DNA from: Symsagittifera roscoffensis
Lineage: Eukaryota > Xenacoelomorpha > Acoela > Convolutidae
Reading direction: 5' to 3'
Length of the DNA: 64,000 bases
Assembly (NCBI RefSeq): GCF_963678635.1
Contig: NC_087071.1
Coordinates: 12,165,088-12,229,087 of the forward strand
Below the pieces are notes generated by a model. The model was given only the letters and a program-made list of their open reading frames with translations, was not told the origin of the DNA and did no database searches. A program made the translations under genes and the position numbers. How positions within the stretch are numbered: the first letter of the stretch is position 1; each line of letters starts with the position of its first letter. Below, piece by piece: positions 32,571-42,869 of this stretch.

Positions 32571-33191
32571 CATTACGAGGCCAAACTGTGCACTGGATAG
32601 GCGCACAATTTTGTGTCCGTATGTTCCTGGATTCCAGAGACAAGTATTTATAAATATGTTCCAAAATGTAATTGGATTCCTCTTACTAAATTTTAGTGAA
32701 TTCCGCGGACAAACACTTCCAACGTAAATTTTGTCGGCACATTGGTTTTGTTGCGGATTCCGCAACGAGCGAATATAGGTAGTTTATCCGGATTAGGCAA
32801 ATGTAAGCGCATTCCGCAAATGTAAGCAGATTCCACAAACTTATGCTGATTCCGCTTACAATTTGTGGAATCCGATTGCATTTTGCGGATTCCAGTTACA
32901 GTTGCGATTTTGCGACAGCTTAAATTTACTAAACATATATGTTATTATTTGCTCATGGATTCCGCAAACTGTTTCCGGATTCCACACATTTTGTTGCGGG
33001 TTCCACAAATTTGCTGGTTTTTGGAGCGAATTTGAGCAATGCAGTGTTTTAGCTAATTCTCCGTGGAATCCAAAATAGCAGAGAAGATCAAAGAAAAATA
33101 ACAATGTTGCGGATTCCGCGACAAAATCTTATTTATGCCTGTTGGGGAATCCGCCTAAAATCCACAAAATGCACAGTGTGGCCTCGCAATG
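32571..33191 (+). mobile_element. 621-bp MITE with repeated GCGGATTCCGC motif
   Basis: Terminal inverted repeats: CATTACGAGGCCAAACTGTGCA at the left, the complement of CATTGCGAGGCCACACTGTGCA at the right. Inside, variants of the near-palindrome GCGGATTCCGC / GTGGAATCC occur more than a dozen times between ~32698 and ~33155. A shorter member with nearly the same left ~85 bp lies inverted at 51619-51819. No coding capacity. Confidence 0.8.
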
Positions 33192-33369
33192 ATCCTTACA
33201 TAAGTAAAAGCAAAAAATTTTCTACATTGAAATAGCGGAACAGTATCAAGCCAAAAATAGGTACAAAAATTGCACTACGTTTATTTTCTTGGGCAATGCA
33301 GGCTCACAGATTCCCTGAGGCCAAAGAAAGGGAGACAAAAGGAAAACTGAAAAATTGAAGGTAAACAAA

Positions 33370-33490
33370 ACAGATGCGGCTGTGACGAAAGAAGAAAAAC
33401 GCTGAGAAAAAGGTATTGTTAAACAATGCAAGGCGATCAATGACACGGAATGTGATTTCTCCCAACGAGGATTTTTTTTTGAAATCGAAT
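33370..33490 (+). repeat. Dispersed repeat (related to 10030-10150)
   Basis: Same blocks as listed for 10030-10150. The open frame 33416-33772 begins inside this repeat. Confidence 0.5.
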
Positions 33491-33772
33491 GACGCGGAGA
33501 TAAGACGAGCAATTGGAACAAAAAATGAGCCGTTGGTTATGAGAAAAAGAAGCGCTCATTGGGAAGAAAACCCCAATTTAAGCAGTGAAGACCTCTTGTG
33601 TGAGTTCCTAAATTGGCAAAAAAAATTGTGGTTTAAATTAGATGATTATAAAAACATGGTAAAAAATTGGAATAAGTTCCAATGCCAAACCTTATTAGAA
33701 CCAGAAGAGTTTATATGTTTGTCTGCAGCTTGTTATGATCTAAGTATATATTATTTTTCGCTTGTTAATTGA
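33416..33772 (+). CDS. Hypothetical 118-aa ORF
   Basis: An open frame with protein-like composition after residue ~45 (Trp, Leu and Lys-rich, two Cys near the end). It begins inside a dispersed repeat, so it may be a fragment of a transposon protein. No family recognised and no splice or promoter evidence. Confidence 0.22.
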   Translation: MLNNARRSMTRNVISPNEDFFLKSNDAEIRRAIGTKNEPLVMRKRSAHWEENPNLSSEDLLCEFLNWQKKLWFKLDDYKNMVKNWNKFQCQTLLEPEEFICLSAACYDLSIYYFSLVN

Positions 33773-35544
33773 GCACGTTCTTAGTTCGTTTAACGTCATC
33801 GGTCTTCCCAACATGTCTACAATCTTTACAACCGAATCCAAATTGAACCACTGCTCCAGCCGAGCAATGTTCACGGAAGGATGTAGGGTGGTGCCTTCTC
33901 AGGGCTGCATGATTCCTAGGGGCTGAAAGGAGCCACCAGTGGTTAAAATGAAGTCTTTCTTGGTGAATTTTCTAGTTTTCTGGAGGTACCCGAAATAGGA
34001 GACCCTCACAGTCGGTGAGCGTGAGAGAGGGGACGAGATTTGCTAAGTTAACAATTCCAGAAATGACGGGTGACAGTTCACCGCGATGACCTCGGGGGGG
34101 GGGGGGGTGGTCTCAAAACTAGTGCTAGGAATTTGAAGTTTATCCAGTTCCCCGGGGCGCTCATCAGAACTCTCTCCAGCAAGAATGGCGAGGATTTTTA
34201 ACCCTAGTAATGGATATGGTTGGCAGTATCTCAGAGTTTTTTTATTGATTATACTTGTTTCAGGCTGTTTTCGGATAGGCGGTAAATGTATTGCTAAAGA
34301 CGCTTCATCTTTTGCTGCTTCTGTGAGTCCATCTCCAGGATTAACTGTCCTAACTAAAGAGAGTCTTGGAGGTTTTTTGTGTGCAAAATCCTAAGATTTC
34401 ATGTCAATCCGATATTCAGACTAATTTGACAATACACGTTTTTGTAGAAATCTCGATGGAGAACCGATTATTCTGGCTTTTTGGTAGTTTACCCGTCTCA
34501 GTTCTGATTGCCGAAATCACTGTTTTATTTGCAGCGCTGCTGGATGTAGGTTGACATGCACTAGTAATCTAGATTATGGGCTCAGTTGCAGTAGTTGGTC
34601 ATATGAAATTATCAAGACTAGAGACAATATCTTTAGGACTTGGGTTTGCGAGTTTGGAAATAGTCTTGTTTTTAGCAGGGGAGGGGTATGGAGTTGTAAT
34701 GCCGAAATTTTTTCCTGGATCTCTTTCAGGATTTAAGGTCACTGGAATTCTGGCATAGTTCTCTTTTGGAAACCCATCCCGATCGTCTATAGTTGTTCGT
34801 GGTTGCTGGAGAATATGGCATTGTGATCAACGGAGGGTTAGCAACTTGCTTGCTTTGATCCGGATTAAAATAGTTTCTCAGTCGTGCTTATTGAGCCCCT
34901 TCTCTTCTCTTAGAAGAATTCTCGTGAAATGCTCATGGCTGCATTGCGATATGCAATATATAAGTCTTCGAATACCCTTCTTAAGTTTTTTATTGCGATC
35001 GAGTGATTGTTTGCTAATATTTGCTCGCATCAGAGAGTTCATTCGATGAAATTGAAGCGTCTGATTCGTCAAGAATTAGATCTTTTATGAGATCGAGTGC
35101 GTCTTATTCCTTCCCTTTTCCTCGGAACATTAAATTGCTTCCCTTATCCAGATATAACATTCGCATAGTGCTAGATACACCGTCTAGAGCACTATAATTT
35201 TGGAGTAAGTTTATTTTTAGTTTTTGGTTAAAAGTGATTCGAGCTGAGAGAAATTTTGATAAGCAGTTGGTTTGCACAAGTACGTAATTCCTTTTCTCAA
35301 ATTGGTTCTGCCACACGGTGCAACTTTCCTGCGTCCGACGATAGTGTTATTGGTTTTGAACTCTTACACACTCAATGCAAATTTCTCCGTGGATTTCAAT
35401 GTTACGATAGATTTTAGGCTTACAAACATATTGGAGGCACAAAAACTTCATTGCGATAGGTCTGGATGAGGTTGGTGAAGTTTCGCTGGAGACATAAGGC
35501 GTCCATCGATTCATAAACAGCCACATATATTGTTTTCGATACTC
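33773..35544. other. Left part of Maverick-like relic, not decoded
   Basis: A G-run of about 14 lies near 34093-34106. Minus-strand frames at 34878-35072 and 35104-35316 could be further relic segments, the second perhaps the tail of the integrase (short patches only). I cannot assign gene identities, and no terminal inverted repeat is found. Confidence 0.25.
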
Positions 35545-35589
35545 ATTTACAGAATTTTTGACCTTCTTAGCACTAGAACTTTGTCAATA

Positions 35590-36299
35590 AGCAAAGCCTT
35601 GAAACGACTAAAAACCTGCATGTAACTTTTTCTAAACGGCAAGTCAGTTTTCGCTATTCACACAAATACACCAATATAGTTTTTTGGCTTCTGTTCCAAT
35701 TTTGATGAATTGTTTGCAATTCATGAAACTAAAGCAGGTAAATGCTTTCTTGTGACCTTGTCCGGAGCCAATATTGTTACTTTATTCACGCGTGAGCTAA
35801 TCGTTTGAACAAATCCCTGCAATTTTTCATTATAACTGTAAATCCATTCAAAATCCAAGTACTTATAGATAATGCTTTTGAGCGATCGAATGTTGCTTTC
35901 GGCAAAAGTTGATTTTTTCATTGTATTTGATTTGATCATTTCACGTTAAGTACATAGTTTTTCGAACCCTCCTTTAAACTCTTCTATTTCTTGTTTAAAC
36001 TTTTTTGGTTATTTGTTTTGATCATTTTTTTGAATCCTCGGTTGTTTCTTTAGCATATTTGGTCTTCAGGGATTCCACTCGTAAGCAGCGAGAGAGACAA
36101 TCGACAGCAACTATCATATATCGTACCCATGATTATTTTTAGCCAATTTATCAACATAAACCAGTTCAAGAGACCAAATTTTGTTGATATCGTTAACAAT
36201 CACTTTCAGGATATGCTTTACGAAACAATCCATACTTTGTATGTGATGATTGAGATCACAGAAAATTTGTAACATTTGTTGGTGAGAGTCCACTAGCAT
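35590..36299 (-). pseudogene. Maverick-type integrase relic
   Basis: Reading the minus strand through frameshifts gives, in order: an IWSLELVYVDKLAK segment with the usual first Asp changed to Glu, then IVAVDCLSRCLRVESLKTKY (second block, VD-x-x-SR). Next comes a KKSTFAE.NIRSLKS..YKYL block corresponding to KAS.AER-NRTLK around the catalytic Glu (35721-35939), and last a decayed SH3-like C-terminal block (~35690-35590). This matches the rve integrases of Polintons. At least three frame breaks make it non-functional. Confidence 0.65.
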
Positions 36300-36397
36300 T
36301 TATTAAATTTTTCACACTATCGAATGCAGCTGGACCTTTCGTGTGGAGTAATTTGAGTTTCTTTTCTTCAGTGATAGTAGGATTTCCATTCTTTTGA

Positions 36398-36757
36398 TCA
36401 CATCGCAAACGATTCTATACTGCTTTCAGAATTTTTATCATCGTCGTTATCGTCGTCGTTAAGGAAAAAGTTTATTTTTTGTTGGAGTTTTCTTTTGTCG
36501 GATTGCTTAGTTCTGGGTTTAAGAGTTGCCGATCGAGTCTTCGAAGAGGAAGGTTTTGATCTCTTCGATTCCTCAGATGTTGTGTTGTCGTAGACGAAAG
36601 AAGAGGCTGAGGGCCTAGCTGTTTCGCTCTTAAGCGAGTGGAGAATCTGTTTGGCATAAGTGTCAGATACTAAACTAGGATCAAGACTCAAATCTTTCAA
36701 AATTTGTGGATAAAAATTACCCTCAAGTACTTTTGTGTTCTGCTGTGTATCGTACAA
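36398..36757 (-). pseudogene. Maverick-relic ORF, unknown (119 codons)
   Basis: An open frame with an amphipathic N-terminal half, a Lys/Ser-rich middle and a run of Asp residues (NDDDNDDDK) near the end. It sits between the core-like and integrase relics on the same strand, so it probably belongs to the same element. Function unknown. The charged tail suggests a DNA-associated structural protein, which is inference. Confidence 0.35.
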
Positions 36758-37415
36758 AAAGATTGAATTTTAACGAGTATTGGTTTTCTTTGAATAAAAC
36801 ATTTCCGTCAACGTCTCAAGTCAAGGATTCATTTTAGAACAGCTGCTTTAGCACTATTTTTGCTCTTTCCATTTTTTAAGCTTTCAATAGGTCTTGAATG
36901 GTTTCCATAACCATTCGAAATACTTCAGCGGTTTTTCCTTTATTTTTTGATCGTTTTTTTTTAAATTCTCTTTAAACCTGTTTGCTGCAGAGACTTGTCT
37001 GATTCAACATTTTCTTCTGCCTCATCATCAGCAAATCTTCACCGAAATTGGTAAGTGCATATAGATTTCTTTTTCGAAGAATTGGTACTACAAATATAGG
37101 GGTTAAAGGAGTAAGGTTTGAGTTTAATGGTGGTGGAGAGTCACGGCTGAAATTTCGTTCTCGAAATCGCTGTATGTAATTGAATTGAGACGGTTTGTCA
37201 TTAATAAATTGATAGTGAAGGATTTGAGATTATGGTACAGTTTTCCATCTGGAGCATATGTTTTGCGAAGAATAAGAATGAATTCTTCAGCATACATGCT
37301 TAAGGTTCTGTTTTTTCAGATAACTTTAACACAATTTCCTGATTGATTTAACCAGTGAAAAATTGTTTTTCAAACCTTTTCGTTTTTCTTGTTTACTAAA
37401 CTTAGGGTCAAAAGT

Positions 37416-37691
37416 TTATTCAAATGGTACTTTCTTACTCTCGATGAAACTTTTGTTTGCTGGAACATGCCCAATTAAAACATTTATAAAACAATCGCAA
37501 AGAAACCTAATAAACTTTGAATCAGCTCTTGTCAAAATTGATCTACAATGGTGACTATTGAGCATGTGCTTCAATAAGCATAATTCTTTCTCTGCTTTCA
37601 AGGATGGTAAATAAAAAATGTTTGGCGATGGTGGAACTAAGTTTGACGAATAATAAAGACATTCTGAAATTTTGGGATTTAGGTCTATCAA
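37416..37691 (-). pseudogene. Core-like (pX-like) small protein relic
   Basis: The frame contains LLKHML, then RSILTRAD, FIRFLCDC and NVLIGHVPANKSF. This order resembles the small core proteins of adintovirus/Maverick elements, in which a Cys-containing helix precedes an N-V-L-x-G-x-V-P turn. The basic tail expected after this point is missing because the frame stops. The assignment is from motif memory. Confidence 0.45.
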
Positions 37692-37710
37692 CGGATGACC
37701 AAATCTTCTT

Positions 37711-38025
37711 TCATTGCCAACTGATACGCATGAGTTTCAAAGTTTCAAAGCTGGAAAATTTTATAAATTCAAAATCAAATTTGTTGTGAGAAACAAAGAA
37801 ACGGTATTTGGGTTGATCATGAAGATAAGAAAAAGATATCTCGTTATATATTGGGCAGAATGTACCTCTGAGAAGCATATGAAAAGTTTTATCAGTTTTG
37901 ACCGATCCCGAGGGACCTGAAACGGATATAAACAGACAATACTGTGTTGAAATGATCTCATTATTTATTATAACTTTGGACTTGGTAACATGTAACCAAC
38001 TGTACTGGACAGTTTGGAAAGCCAA
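37711..38025 (-). pseudogene. Packaging-type ATPase relic (FtsK/HerA-like)
   Basis: It contains a Walker A motif GPSGSVKT (Gly to Val at the sixth position), then a 'P-IYNEISFSYLHDQPKY' segment and a hydrophobic 'FEFIKF' strand. These are the features that follow the P-loop in Maverick/adintovirus packaging ATPases (I-x-Y/W-x-Y-x-x-x-Q-P-x-Y). Walker B is not found in frame. The altered P-loop and truncation imply loss of function. Confidence 0.6.
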
Positions 38026-38588
38026 GTGGCAGTCTCGTCACAACTTAGGTTGTAAAAATACAATTTTGAAATAGATAAAGATAACAAAATGAAGACAAAA
38101 CAGACATATGTAACAAAGACAACTTCTGCAGACGGAAGAGAAACAGAATTGCAGGATCTTCTGTTTACGTCAGACAAAGACTGTTCGACACCACCAATGT
38201 CTACAAAGTCGCAATCGTAGTTCTCGACAGTGGATTCTTTCGTGTTCCATGTTGGTTAAAAGAATTTTTTGCTTTTTGTATCAAGGTTGATAGTTACAAT
38301 TGCATCCCAAACGCCTTTTTTGCTCTCTGACCGATTGCTCTTTGGTTTTGTATTTCATTATATATCTTGCTTTGGTTCTGTCTGTCATATGTATTCGAAC
38401 TATTTTTTCTAGTTTTTTGGTTCTGAGTTCGTCTAATAAAAGTTTTGACAAAATTACACCGACATGTTATCAACTACTAACCACATAAGAACGAAGAAAA
38501 ATGAAAACAATCAATAAATACACTTAATAATTTTCAAAAAACTTGGTATATATGGGCTTCGTCATTTCGGTTCAACAAGCAAATCCAC

Positions 38589-38822
38589 TCAAATTAGAGA
38601 AGAAGAATTCATATTTGTGAACTGGTCAAAATCACATTTATAATTGAATTTTACAGCAAATTGAGCAAGAAATTTGATAGTGGCGTGAACTGAATGTATT
38701 CCGTCAACATTATCAGTTTTGACTAATTCCTTCAGTTCAGTTGGAAGCTGTTGATTAGGCAAATGGATTTGTCTTCTCTCTCCTAGCTGAGTTTGCAGCC
38801 CTTCCAGGTTGAGATTGAACAA
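38589..38822 (-). pseudogene. Unknown relic frame
   Basis: A 77-codon frame, protein-like (ERRQIHLPNQQLP, then HSVHATIKFLAQF), on the same strand as the ATPase and integrase relics. Probably another gene of the Maverick-like element. Not identified. Confidence 0.3.
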
Positions 38823-39301
38823 CTAGTGTGACTGTTGAAATTTATGGAGTCTGAACATTGTACAGGTGAAAGTAGTCAAGAACTGTAAAGGATTTCCGTA
38901 AAACATCAATTTCGATATCGTTCAGAGTAACTTGTTCGAGTTTTTTTGCAGGATAGGTTTTTCTTGACAATCTAATATGCCTGTCCGCGTAAAAGTAACT
39001 TTATATCTTAGTGTTAAATTATTTTCAGGACTCTGCTCAGTCATCGAAGCCTAAACCACCAAACTTGGCGATAAAGTTGTTTTCATCATTGGACAGCTCA
39101 TTTAGTATTCAATCGAAAAAACGTTAGATTTACTGCGTGTATAATTTTTTATTAAATGATGCAAGCGAAGCAAAAGAGAACTTGGTTCGCAAATATGTTT
39201 TTCTTGACCCAAAAACTGTTCATTTTTGGGCAGCCATATCTTCCGATTTTATCATGGGTAATTTCAAGTAATCAGCTAATAAAACAGATCTTTGGGTACC
39301 T

Positions 39302-39943
39302 TTAGCAAAAAATGGGAATTTGGGTACCTCGAACGAATGCTGTCACAAATTTAATCCATGTATGAGTAAGGGTATTCACCCAGGTCCCAACGAAGCACGT
39401 GCAGAAGTTTAGATACCCAATTGTAAGCTTTTTTCTCTTCTTTTGATAAATTGTTGAATTGAACTGGTGGTAGAAAATGAATTGTATCAAATGTAAGGGC
39501 AGAGCAAACGGAAAGTTCCTTTATGATGAAAGGTTTCTTGCCGCATTAAAATCCTTCAATATGTAAATTAATGGGATGGTTGGAAAACCAATTTTTAGTT
39601 TTCTTTCTTTGGGTAACACAACTTCGAACATAGCTTCTGCCATTTTGTGAAGAAAAGTTATCGTGAAGAATTGTGAAGAAATCGTTTGTTTTTGAGGAAA
39701 GTTGAGATTTCCTGGCACGTTTACAATTAGACTGTGTATTGTCTTTATTTTCAACAGTATCAGAAATTCCATTCGTTTGCGCTCGGATTGACTTTCCCGA
39801 TTTTAACAAATTTGAAATTTCTTCGTTGGCTATTTCTTCTATGGCTATTTCTTCTATGGCTATTTCTTCTATGGCTATTCTTCGTTGGCTATTTGAAATT
39901 TCTTCCTTCAGTTGCTTTTTCGAAAAATTTCAAGAATACATAA
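39302..39943 (-). pseudogene. Unknown relic frames with an IAIEE repeat
   Basis: Three overlapping minus frames (39302-39490, 39521-39772, 39546-39809) look like one protein broken by frameshifts. Upstream on the minus strand, a 15-bp tandem repeat at about 39828-39895 encodes the pentapeptide IAIEE several times in frame with a basic NLS-like segment (CKRARKS). Not identified; possibly a minor capsid or accessory gene of the Maverick-like element. Confidence 0.3.
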
Positions 39944-40723
39944 TTTCCAGCCTGGTTATATATTTTTATTATAGCACGCACTAATCTTTTACTGTTTTCC
40001 GAAATATCGAAAAAGCAATCGCCGAAGTTTTTATCTGCATTTGCTATGGTGTTTGGTTTTGTTTATTCCTTGTAACGAGTAAACTTTCAAAGTAACTTGA
40101 TTTTAAAATTGAAAAGAAAGAAATGGTTTCGCTTGATTGTGTAGGTATGCAAGCAAACCGTTGTATCTATTTCAACATCAACACACCTTTTTATTGCAAA
40201 GATTTTGAATTGCAATTTGGTTCAAATGGATTAGTATTTTGTGCATGTACAACTGATAAAAATTTTAATGAGTGTCAAAGGTCATAATGTTCAAATGTAT
40301 TTTGATAAAAGCAATTTGTACGATTGCAAATTAGATATACATAGAAAACCAGGCAAGGTAACATAGATATTTTACACGCCCTCCCTTAGTAATTTGATGA
40401 GAAACTGCATGGAAGGTCCTAAAATTCTGATTTTAGAAGACCAATACCTAATTTAACCGCTTGACAAAATTTCACAATTCATTTCAATTTCTTTTTTTTC
40501 GGCGTTACTTTGTCATTTTCTTCAATATTTTCTTCAAATGTGCCTTGTTATGTTTTGGCCCGATATTCCAATCACGAAAGAATCATTTTTAAGGGCACCG
40601 TTTACGGTAACTTTGTTGCAATCATTAACGAAGAAAAAAATCTTAATCTGATGAGTGGACTTGTACAAATAACATTATGATACCTAAAAACCTTTTACTT
40701 TTATTCAGTAAAATTTTTTGGAG

Positions 40724-41153
40724 ATGTCTACGGAAGATGAAGAACTGAAAATGAAGTATTCGAGTTACGTTTCAGATTCTGGTAAAAATACGGATCCTGA
40801 CAAGCCTCTTGCTCTTCAGATTGATGTTTCAACATTATCAAAATAAGTTAAACATTTTTTGTAAGAAAAATTGTGGTGTTATTCCGATATGTGAAAACCA
40901 GTTACATTACTTTGAAAAATTTGAATATTTTGATCATTTATGCGGAACGGAGCAGAATGAGGCACCCTTATTATTTACCCCAAAAGCTGATACTTCTTCT
41001 TAAGTGTCACCATGGCTCCATAAACCAGATTCTTCAACTCCAACGCCTACCCCCGTAGCGACAGTGAGTAATCACATGGAAAAGTTGACACCTTTTCTAT
41101 GCCTAGCAACAAAGAAAAAAGGAAATGTAACATTACTGAAAAAAGCTCAGGAG
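40724..41153 (+). pseudogene. Unknown plus-strand frame pair
   Basis: An ATG at 40724 opens an acidic leader (MSTEDEELKMKYSS...) that stops at 40843. The 40809-41003 frame, shifted, continues with several Cys and His (FCKKNCGV, FDHLCGT). It looks like one small protein split by a frameshift. The identity is unknown, and it may be a divergently oriented gene of the same element. Confidence 0.25.
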
Positions 41154-41160
41154 TAGTTAG

Positions 41161-42534
41161 ATCTTATTTAAACTTGAAACTGAGATTGCGTTTTCTTGAA
41201 TTTCGTTAGGTTTTTTTATGTATACAGATTTAAACTTGAAATCAGATTCATTTTTAATAGCTTTCATTTGGTTTTTTTTGTATGTATAAACAAGTTATAA
41301 ATTCAAATTCTCTGCCTCTTTAGGCTTCGCTTATCAAGTTGCTAGAAAAGGTTGCTAGAAAAAGGTTCTAGCAAAAGGAGAGCTTAATAAATCATTTTAA
41401 ACCAATTGTTGGACAAGTCTTCAATCAAAAAACAAAAAAGATATTTTCAAATCTCGGAAAATTGTTCAAAATTTTTATCTCGTAAACTTGAGGTCCTATA
41501 TTCTTATAAATTCTGTACTAAACTTAACTAAATGTTACCCGACTATGTTCAGACCATACATTGAAGAGATAGAGTCATTTCTTTTTGAAAAAGCTTTATC
41601 CTATACAAATGTTCTAATTTTTTGTTACACGGTCCAAATATCGTCTTCTGACCACTCATATTGCTGCTCTCAGTGAGCTACGCATATTCACCAGTGGTCA
41701 TAACCTGCATTGCAATGTTTTTTGAAGATCAACATTTCAAGCCCAAAAAAAATCTTTTTTAAGAGTTATCTTTTGGGTTAATCAAAAAATGGGTTAGTTT
41801 TAGTGGAAAAAGTAGTAGTTGGTTAAGCCTCTTTAAAATTGATCTTCACATATATTTTAATTGTATCAGAAAAAGTAATAATTGATTTCACAAAATTCAT
41901 GAGGTATCCTATAAAAAGATATACATTTTTTTGCTGATATCGGTTTTCTAATCACAAAACATTTGAAACTTTTTGAAAAAATGAAAGCAAATCAAATTTG
42001 ATTTTTTGTGTTTTGGCGGGAAATCAACTACATTACGAATTTTGGCGGTCAAATGATTTAAACATATTGAAACATCGTTGAACTATTCGAAACTTATAAT
42101 TTTGAAAATTTTGCTCACTAAGTTGTTAAACCGAAAAAAGTATACATTCCGATTCGATAACGCTTGCTAATCACAAGCATTTTGAAATCAATTTTAGGCC
42201 GACGAACACTAACTCTGAAGGGGAACGCACGCCAAAAAAACGCCATTAGATTCACCCCTGACAAGGATACCCGGTTTCTGTGCAATTAATTGATGGTAGA
42301 CTCGTAGACTGATGACAGTAATTAACTGATAGCAGACACCCGTATGAATTTCTCTGATATTCTCATAGAAAACTATGTGTTTAATATTTTCATTGACAGC
42401 TGTAGTGGGCTAAAATAACTCTCCAATTTGATAATTGAAAGAAAAAAAAAACAATTTTCTTTTCGAGAAAGAATCCAGCCTACGCCATTGTTCCTTTCAT
42501 TGTACTAGTTTAAAGTATAAATCATAAAAAATAA
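41161..42534. other. No gene seen
   Basis: AT-rich. A short block near 42140-42180 (ACATTCCGATTCGATAACG) matches the TRIP11 intron at about 61405-61440 (ATATTCCGGTTTAATAACG). Nothing else supported. Confidence 0.3.
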
Positions 42535-42869
42535 AGTTTCACAGCGTATGCTGCTGAGCAACTTGAATTTTTTTCCGAGCTTACAGCCGTTAGACTGATC
42601 TGAACCAAATACAGTTTACTCTAAAACGCTACGTTTAAGAAGAAACATTAACTCTTTGCTCTAATCTTATATATTACATGAAAGCCTTAATGCGCTATGG
42701 ACGCAACGTTTTAACTTTTCTATCGAGCACAACGTTTAAGAAGCATTCAACCAACGATCAGAAGATGATGAACTCAATCCAACTTCAAGGCTAGACAGTA
42801 CCTGCCTAACTTTTGTCTAAAGTTTCATTTCATTTCAGTCTGGAACGAATTACTTAAAAACAGCAACCT

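Larger units (their letters stand above)
33800..41160 (-). mobile_element. Decayed Maverick/Polinton-like (adintovirus-like) element
   Basis: Minus-strand fragments occur in the order ATPase (38025-37711), small core-like protein (37691-37416), unknown (36757-36398) and integrase (36299-35590). Each is broken by stops or frameshifts. Coexistence of a retroviral-type integrase with a packaging-type ATPase is the hallmark of Mavericks/Polintons and adintoviruses. DNA polymerase B and capsid genes are not recognised. The limits are approximate. Confidence 0.55.

Noticed and set aside
37363..38488. Plus-strand ORFs over the ATPase/core relics
   Set aside because: They are antisense shadows. The minus-strand frames carry the recognisable motifs.
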